Source of the DNA: Zelopaecilomyces penicillatus
Taxonomy: Eukaryota > Ascomycota > Sordariomycetes > Hypocreales > Pseudodiploosporaceae
Length of the DNA: 64,000 bases
Assembly (NCBI GenBank): GCA_005765155.1
Contig: VCCP01000004.1
Location: 1,302,001-1,366,000, forward strand
Reading direction: 5' to 3'
Under the pieces are notes generated by a model. It saw only the letters and a list, made by a program, of their open reading frames with translations, was not told where the DNA came from and did not search any database. Position 1 is the first letter of the stretch, and every line of letters begins with the position of its first letter. Shown one piece after another: positions 56,593 through 64,000 of this stretch. The position numbers and the translations under genes were made by a program.

Positions 56593-57234
56593 CGAGGCCA
56601 TCATCAAAAGGAGGACATCAACATCACGACGAGCCTATTTTGGCTGTTCCTAGCACCGCTGCACCCATCCTCATTTCTCCCCGGCGGGCTGCTCATCTGT
56701 TGACGGCTTTCGTATATCGAAACTCGTTTCCTCTGCGACATGAGGCACTGGCTGTGTCAATTTTACCAACTGTCTCATATATATCCTGTTGGCCGTGAGC
56801 GAACTACTTGGGCACCTTTGTAGAGAGTGCTTTTTTTTCTTCACTTCGTTCCCACTTCATTTTGCAAAGCTTTTCTTCCTCTCAACAACTACCTTGCATA
56901 TTACAGTTCTCATTTCATATGTACGTATCTAGTTCACATTATGATTGAATCTGAGGGCTAGCTCACATATGAGTCTAAAAATTACAAAGATACTGTATCC
57001 AAGCATACATTTACCTGTGAAAAATGATTATCGTAATTCATCATTATCCTCATTTCCTTCTCTGTACCAAGTTGAATGTCGCTATCCAATTCAACAATTA
57101 GCTTTCACATCGGGTATATATGTTCTCCTCTCATGCTATCTTTTTCTTCGATTTCGAAGATCCATGTCCATTCAACGGCATTCCCATTATTGTCAATACT
57201 TATCCAAAGCTTTTCAACCAAATGCACTATGTCA
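56593..57234. other. Convergent intergenic region between ZIP and permease genes
   Basis: 642 bp of shared 3' flank, AT-rich towards the right. No gene is supported. Confidence 0.5.
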
Positions 57235-59657
57235 TCACGGGTGATAAGGTTTGTCATGCCGAACAATATACACCTGTCCAACGAGTACAGTAAGTCCAAC
57301 AATCATCGAAATGGCGATGATGGGGAGGTTAACACGTGCAAAGTCAAGGCTTCGTACGCGGATGTGCTTTCGGGAGAGAATATCTCGCCATAGCATTCCA
57401 GCGAGGGAAGCACTGAATGCCGTGCTGAAAGCGCCGTAGTTTACTCCAATAGCCATAGAGTACACTGTCGCCCAGAAAGTCCTGTCGCTTATAGGGAGGT
57501 TGTCTCTTTCCCGAATCTGCAACCAGGCCTGGATGACACGGGAAAGGAGGATAGTGGTGCCGATGTTGGTACCGGCAAACTAATACATGATAGTCAGTCT
57601 TTGTAAATGTGATTTTTGGGTGAAACTCTCTTGAATAGGCAGTCTTACGTTGCATAGCACCACAGAGAGGAATCCCATGCCTCCAATCGCGCCCACAGTC
57701 CCTGTCTTCTTTACCCAGTGGTCCCATCCATGTGCAAAAACAGGTACCCAGCCCTTGGTAACGAGGGCCTGGACGAGGACAAACATGGCAAACGCAAAAG
57801 GGACCAGCGCAAATGGCAAATGAACCACAACAGCCGTTGCTGTAGGAAAAGTCTCCTGAAGCCATCTGAACGCATCCTTGAAAATGGATACGAGAGTCGT
57901 AGGTCCGCGGCTTCGTTGGGCTGATATTTGTGAACTTCGGCGCTCTTCATCCTCTTCTTTCCCATCGACTGGAGTAAACGGCCCCTGAGATTCAACCTGC
58001 ATTCGCTCCGAGGTCTTCTTTTCCCCTAGAGAGCTCAAATCACTGGCTGAAATCGGCCCATTCTTGTTTGTTTCCGTCGTTGGAGATAGAGCTGAGTTAA
58101 CCGACTCATGCGAGGAGGTTATGACGAGAGCATGGAGAGCTCGCTCGTCTGTATTATTGGAAACAAGGATGGCGGGAGTGGGTGGATAGACGCCGTCTTG
58201 GTATTGAGAGCCCACAATGGCTTTTCCTTTCTCTGTTTCATCCTCGCTTTGACGTGAAGTTTTGTCGAGAGTCTCCATACCGTTAAGTGGTATACACTCA
58301 GCTCCCTTAACAGACGCCCTTCTTGCCTGCTCTTGTCGAATTGCTCTCTCCGCTCTAGCATTTTCAAGATCTTGCCGTCCTTTCCGTGCAATCTCACGAG
58401 TCTCAGCACGGTGATACCACCCAAAACCAACGTCCCAGCAAAACATGATAAAAGCAGCTGGGCATGTCACCCAGAATACAGGGTGTGCATGGCCGTCTTG
58501 ACTGGCAGCGTTTAGAGCAAGAACAGTAATCAAAGTTGCAGCCATAATGACTGCACCAAATGCGGCACCTCCTTTATCTAGGAAAGGGTTCATGATTTCT
58601 TCAAGGGAAAGAAGTTTTCCTTGCTCATCATTGGCAAGGTCTGCTTCGTCTTCATCAAGATGACCTCTTGCATTTGGAATGTTAGGGTTCACGGGCTTTT
58701 TGGACCGCGATTCCTCCGGCAGCTCGTGCATTTTGATCGAGTCGGGAATCAGAGATTCATCTGCGAAAACAATGTATAGAAGAAAGGGAAAGAGAACAAT
58801 GGCGGTAACAACAGTCGGCACAATCATGTTGGCAGTGTAATGAATGAACTTGATGTTGAAAGCGCCAGCGAGCACAAGATTTGTGGGATTTGATGAGACA
58901 AGGATGGCCGAGGCGATATTGGCAATGGCGAATTGGGTATGAATCCATGCTCTAGGATGCACGATGTTGCTGGACACCCGTGTCATGTAGGCTAGAAACG
59001 CTGTGCCAGAAAGAATAATAGGGTCATTGCCAATAAAGCTACCCAGAACGAAGAAGAACGAGTAGAGGAAGAAGAATAATCTGTGACCAACTTTGCCTCC
59101 CCACTGAAGTACCTTGAAGGCAAGGTATCTGATGAGGCCGGATGCATCGATTGATATCGCGATGTAGGCCAATGTAATAAAGAAAGCCATGATGTCGATG
59201 GGTGAGATATTATCCGAACCAATGGTACCGTCGTGAACTTCTTTCCGGCCAATTGCCAAGATGGCAAGCAAGAAAAGGTCTGCAATCAACGGTGCGGTCA
59301 CGATGTTCATGGGGAAATTGAGCCGCAAGAACGGCTTGATTTTGCCATTGTTGTCATCGTCCTTGTCAGAACCATTCTGCAGACGGCTTTGCCGTGGCTC
59401 TATTATTCTCACGGCACTTAAGGTATCCAGAAAGAGATTTGCAAGTTTGCGAGGTACGTAGACGGGAATATGAAAGGGGAAAAGAACATTGATGTCTAAG
59501 GATAGCAAGTCAGAAGATGTGAAAATGGAAATGGTTGCGTGCAACCGTCTCCGTAACTCGATATGAGGGATCGCGACTCACTTGTGAGAACAAATACAAC
59601 GAGCGTAACAATAGAGCGCCAATCAGAAATGTCGCCTTCCGGCAAAGTTTCTGCCAT
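57235..59657 (-). CDS. ArsB/NhaD/SLC13-type anion permease (3 exons)
   Basis: On the - strand, exons 59657-59582, 59495-57649 and 57579-57235 join to 755 residues. The start MAETLPEGDISDWRSIVTLVVFVLT leads into the first membrane helix, which continues across intron 1 (TNINVLFPFHIP). Further helices include APLIADLFLLAILAIG, IDIMAFFITLAYIAISID, FFFLYSFFFVLGSFIGNDPIILSG and the half-helix-like NPTNLVLAGAF. About 120 residues of charged cytosolic loop (about 395-530) divide the protein. The second half repeats the pattern, with FAGTNIGTTILLSR after intron 2. The paired NDP/SNPTN and AGTNIG motifs are those of the ion transporter superfamily that includes arsenite efflux, NhaD and dicarboxylate carriers. 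The substrate cannot be inferred. Introns are 86 and 69 nt. An upstream in-frame ATG exists, but 59657 fits better. Confidence 0.88.
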
Positions 59658-61237
59658 TTCCAAGAGGCCCGTTGCAGAGTAAACGGACGAGTTTGTCGTG
59701 TCAGGACAGGAGAATGACGTAGTGGCTGACCAGAGTGTCAATGTTTTCGTAATGAGGTGGAAGAGCCTCATAAAAAACAAAAGGCCTAGAAAAGTCCAAC
59801 AGTGCCAGCGACGATGCTGGTTGCAGAGGAACCAACCCCTACAAGGACCACAGCGCAATGATACCCCGCAGCAAAGCACTGTTGAAACTTGACAGGGGAA
59901 GCCGCCAGCTGATGCGCCTAAATCCAAGGCAGCGAAATAACGACAACGTCGCGCCAATTAGCGCTGTCCTGCTGCTTGCTCCCAGGGATTGCAATGTCGA
60001 CAATGCTGAATGAAGGGGAAGAGGCGAGTCTTCTAGCTCGGTGAGGCAGAAGTAGAGCTGCAGTGGTAGAGAAAGACAGGTGGCAGTATTAGATGGAGGC
60101 CACACTTGCCTCCTGGGGAATCTAACTTTGATACTAAGGAAGTATTCGAGGATAGCAAGTTTGGGCAACAGCGCATCTTCCCTAGCAGGGTGTGACTTCC
60201 CAAAATGCAAAAGTTGCTTGAGGTGAGGCAAGTATGTTTCTTCGTGCTTTTGCAAATTCCGGCGAGAAACGGTAATTTGTCATCACTCTCAATTCGCGTC
60301 GAAGGCAAGGTTATGTGACAAAGAATCTAGGTTGGACGAGAGCCCTTATGAGAACGACGTCGATGGGCCAGGTTAAAACTTAAGAGGCTGAGACAGCCGA
60401 ACACACCGATACACCGCTGGGCCATAGCCACAGCTTCCAGAATCAAGCTCGGTAGCGCATCGCCACGGTCCTCCTAGCGCCTCCCGACCTTTAGCTTGAA
60501 GGCTTGGCCAGGGCCTTGGCACAGCCTACTGCGTCAGTGGCCGCAGCGCCCTTGGCTTTGGCTTCTCCAGTGATATGAGCGATCGGCACAACCTGGACAC
60601 CTCAGCCGGGCGTTATTGGTTATTCTGCTGCCTACGACGGTGCCGTTCCGTTCGGTTTCCAGTCCATGATATTTCGTGTCTCGTGTTTCCCCCAGCGGAA
60701 GGACTGCAGCAGTATCCACTGTTTTCCGCGAGATTCATTCGCCGTAGAAGTGAGGCTGGGTAACGGCTTATGCATTGATATACAGCCCGAGTCCAAACTG
60801 CGAGCGATAGGGATTAGCTGCCCTCGACCTGGTGGTGAAGGACGCTCAATTGTTAGCCATCTATTCCCCATCAAACTTAATGCGGTCTTTCCTGGCGATC
60901 CTTGCGCTTATGGCGCACGTGCGAACGCAAACAGCTCAAGGCGGCATAAGGAGGAGTCTGGAGTATCTATGACAACTTGTAGTGTAGCTAAGCTTTGAGG
61001 CTGTCGACGTGCGGTTATTACCAACCAACCCCCGACCAGGGGTGCGTGTGCTCCGACAACTGTATTCTATTACTTCTTTATAATAACACGTTCGTCACAG
61101 CCAAATCCACGCCGAGTCGAAGCCCCGCCGTTTTTCTGTCTCTCTCATCTATGCTACCGTCAACTAACAGCCTGTGAATCTCAACATTACATCACGAACA
61201 CCCCCTCAAGCCGCTGGCGTGAGGGTCTCATTATTTG
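59658..61237. promoter_or_regulatory. Divergent promoter region of permease and membrane protein genes
   Basis: 1.58 kb between divergent start codons of two membrane-protein genes. Open frames exist on both strands (up to about 150 codons at 59496-59957) but are extensions of exon frames or have no recognisable domain. No independent gene is supported. Confidence 0.45.
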
Positions 61238-63564
61238 ATGCCAGCGCTGACACCGACATTGTTACTTGGCACCAGCAACCTCTTCACTAACAACACTTCT
61301 CCTGCCAACACCGCGAATTCAGCAGTTAATGGTCTGCAAGTCATCTGTGCTTGGCCAGTGTCTGGCCAGTATGGCCCAGGGTCGAGGGTCCTGTAAGTTT
61401 ACTCCATTTCCCCACGTGCGAGATAGAAACGGTGTCGAGCCACCGCCCCCAACTAGGACAAGAAAGCTTGGCAGAACTAGTTGCAACAGGTCAACTTACA
61501 ATCTCTAGATACTATGTTCTTATATTAGCATGTGTGCTGGCGCGGAAAGCTGAATGGATAAAAAATGCATGTCTCGCTGCGGCTCTGCTCCTCCCGGCCG
61601 TTGCTGCCGTGCATGGCATAGTCCTTGCTGCGTTGCATCGCGACGGTGAGTTCCCACTGTTGATGTCTCTTGGCGACATTATCTACTCCAGGAATCGCGA
61701 AGCTAATACATCTTTGCCATCCCGATACTAGACGCTGTGGATATGGACATTTATGGCGCTTTCCAATTATGTTCAATAGGAATATTGGCTGCACCAGTTA
61801 CAGTCAGGCTCTCTCGTACCTATTTCAACGACCCAGGCCGCAACACCATTTTCTTATGGGTCGGGTTGATTCTGGCAGGTACGCAATCCATGTCCTCGGG
61901 TTTCACTTTTGCTAAGCATCATTGCATCACTAACTATGTATTTCTATAGGCCTACTTAGCTTGACGATAGAATTTTATCGCATCAACACTGTGAAGTGTA
62001 TGGTTGATGATTTTGGACATCCGCTGCCAGCCGACGTAGCCAGGTTTCCGTTTGGCAACGCCAAGTGTGGGCTCACTTGCTCCACCGAAGAAGGCCCTTT
62101 CTCTCCGATGAGAGGGGGAGCAGCCAACAATGTCTATGTAATCCCTGCTCCCAATCGACTGACGTTTGGCGCTGCCACGCTCATGGCTGCTGCATGTTGC
62201 GTGCATGCCATTTTGTGGCTAGTATCAATGATGGACAAGATCCTGGAAATAAACTGGAAGTCGCGGTTTGGAATGGAAAATGAACATCTAGACGAGCCTA
62301 TCGAAGGCACCAACGGCGCCACAAAGGGCGATATGAAGAGCGTCAACGACAAGATCAAGTTCTTTTTCAGTGTAGTAGCTGTCCCCGTTTTCGGAGGTGC
62401 AGGGCTAGCCATTCTCATCATTGGCGAGAGGAATTTCTTTAGTCCTCAAGTCGCATATGAGATTGAGCCTCTAGCCAGTGTTGGTATGTCATTCTTATGT
62501 TGGGTTGTCGAGAGTACCGAGGTGAACTGACATTTGTGATGATTTCAGGTCAATGGGCCCCTATTGTCGGAACCGCCATGGCCGCAATGGGATCCCTTTA
62601 CCTTCTCCTTGCCAAAGATGTCGAGGCAGCAAGAGAAGAAAAAGACCCCAATGCGGTTCATCATTGTAAATGCTCTCACCATCACCTTCAACAGCTGAAC
62701 TCGCCTGGGCTGCCTGTCGCAAACCATTATGCCAATAGAAGGTCACTTCACAGCATAGAGAACCTAGTGGCTGATAACAATGAGATGGTTACATCTCCAG
62801 GTATTTTCCACAACAACTCTGCCCTAAGTATAACCTCTTCCCACCCTAGATCACATTCGAGACCTTCCAACGACTTGATGCCCACCATGACCCACTATTC
62901 TTCGGCAACCAGTCGTGTGAGGCGAGAAAATGGTAGTCGACGAAAAGTGGCGAAGATGCTCATGAAGATGGGCGACGCGCTTGGTGCCGCGAAGCAAGAA
63001 TGGCGAGATGATTCTGATTTCAAACGAGGAAAAGCAAGCAATTTCCCTGAGGTGCCGGGTGAATTGTATAGAAATGGAGAGTTGCCGAAAATTAGGAAAT
63101 CCTACAATCCTCCGCGAGATCCCGATGGAAATGCCACCCCCCTACCGCGATCACGGTCAAGGGCGAGCAGTTTCGTTGGCAGTGTGGCTTCCGGTCAAGG
63201 CATCGAAGGCGTTACCCATATTCGCAGAGCCATATCACCAAGGCCCATGATGTCACCAGCATCACGCTCCGAGTCACCGACACCACCCTCGCCACGCGTT
63301 ACAAAGCAACGAGCCAACACGATGCCGGCAACAATGGCTTCCTCTGAACTACATCACACAGATTCACAAAGTTCTTCTGGCTTGGTCAGGGGGAGACGAC
63401 GAGCTCGGCGGGATACATTGGAAGTTCCGCCACTAACACATCACAATCCTTTGAGGATATATCTCTCTCAGCCAGCTGATTCCAGTGCTGTGACGAGCGG
63501 AGAACAACAAAGCGCGTCACCTATTGAGGACTCTTACCAAGAGGGGAAAGCACCTTCCCCTTAG
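61238..63564 (+). CDS. Uncharacterised multi-pass fungal membrane protein (5 exons)
   Basis: Exons 61238-61392, 61509-61645, 61732-61878, 61950-62483 and 62549-63564 join to 662 residues. Residues 1-50 are a Thr/Asn/Ser-rich, probably extracellular segment with an N-glycosylation-like NNTS. Hydrophobic segments follow at about 52-65, 72-95 (CLAAALLLPAVAAVHGIVLAAL), 102-120, 131-152 (across intron 3), 216-240, 281-305 and 326-346, suggesting six or seven membrane spans. A Cys-containing loop lies between the fourth and fifth. The C-terminal 310 residues are cytosol-like, with HHCKCSHHHL, many SRS/SP motifs and basic RRR clusters, as in a phosphorylated tail. Receptor-like topology is an inference; no known receptor motif is seen. 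The start ATG 61238 gives an in-phase junction VLYYVLILACVLARKAEW across intron 1. Confidence 0.8.
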
Positions 63565-64000
63565 ATATTGTGTTTATCATTTCCTTTCACGTCATTAATT
63601 TTCACATCACACTCGGAGGATGTACATGTTACATCTTTGTCATGTTAGAAGAGAGCGCAGAGCCAGTTACCGGTGTTATCTTTCCAGACTGGAGCCCTGC
63701 CAGTCGACATCCACTGGCATTTCTATCTAAATTTTCGTTATACACGACTGAGGCGTGTACTTATATTTGACTAACTTCTCCATGTTATATTATTCAACCA
63801 TAGATGTACATCTAAACAATTGAAACACATGTTTCAGCATTCTGATTATTATAGAAGGGCAATTTTACCAACATTACAATAGCCCTCTCGATTCGCGAGG
63901 GATATTGACAGCATGTTTTTTTCAGCCACAATACGATTCTCTGCTTGTGTATGCCTTTTCTGACTTATATTTGGTAAATGGTAGAATTTCTTAGTCCAGT
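63565..64000. other. 3' flank to right edge
   Basis: AT-rich sequence after the membrane-protein gene. No gene is visible before the window ends. Confidence 0.5.

Noticed and set aside
46627..63564. Possible secondary-metabolite or resistance cluster
   Set aside because: Transporters and a kinase-like gene are present, but there is no backbone synthase, no tailoring enzymes and no shared regulator.
1..64000. Excess of stop-free 3n introns
   Set aside because: I counted 13 of 37 introns as multiples of three, about the one third expected, and five of those are stop-free, also near chance for such short introns. The individual cases are listed but no genome-level enrichment is claimed.

Overview
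This window is nuclear DNA from a filamentous ascomycete, most likely a sordariomycete and probably in the Hypocreales. The evidence is short introns with GTNNGT donors, CTAAC-type branch sites and YAG acceptors, spacious intergenic regions, many TACCTA-type repeats, and protein content typical of that group. The genus cannot be fixed from the sequence alone. No ribosomal RNA, tRNA, CRISPR array or intact transposon was seen. I modelled 15 protein-coding genes and 37 introns by joining open frames at splice signals and checking that conserved domains read through the joins.

Layout, left to right. 1-21 kb, all on the + strand: a YPT35-type PX-domain protein, a fungal IQ-motif protein, then three nuclear regulators in a row, SAS4 (histone acetyltransferase complex subunit), TAF2 (TFIID subunit) and SIN3 (histone deacetylase corepressor scaffold). 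21.9-27.5 kb: cytosolic acetyl-CoA C-acetyltransferase ERG10 (- strand) and, across a 0.9 kb divergent promoter, the U5 snRNP GTPase SNU114 (+). 29.8-30.7 kb: CIA2, of the cytosolic iron-sulfur assembly targeting complex (-). 30.7-46.6 kb: a gene-poor stretch holding only a seven-intron Zn2Cys6 transcription factor (38.75-41.97 kb), with about 8 kb upstream and 4.7 kb downstream that lack convincing genes. 46.6-51.8 kb: three - strand genes, a predicted mitochondrial membrane protein, a DsbA-like thioredoxin-fold protein and an APH-type kinase-like protein. 54.5-63.6 kb: a ZIP metal transporter (+), an ArsB/NhaD/SLC13-type permease (-), and an uncharacterised multi-pass fungal membrane protein (+) that shares a divergent promoter with the permease.

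The genes are mostly housekeeping or regulatory. They form no biosynthetic cluster, defence island or mobile island. The adjacency of SAS4, TAF2 and SIN3 groups three transcription and chromatin genes, but nothing shows that they are co-regulated. The points most worth checking are post-transcriptional. Five introns have lengths that are multiples of three and no in-frame stop, so their retention would give longer proteins. Upstream ORFs lie in the leaders of SAS4, SIN3 and the zinc-cluster factor. Other points are an unusually long SIN3 intron at the PAH1 border, heptad KP repeats in the TAF2 tail, a frame break at the start of the kinase-like gene, and the uncharacterised membrane protein at the right end. 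I did not find a convincing new multi-gene system.
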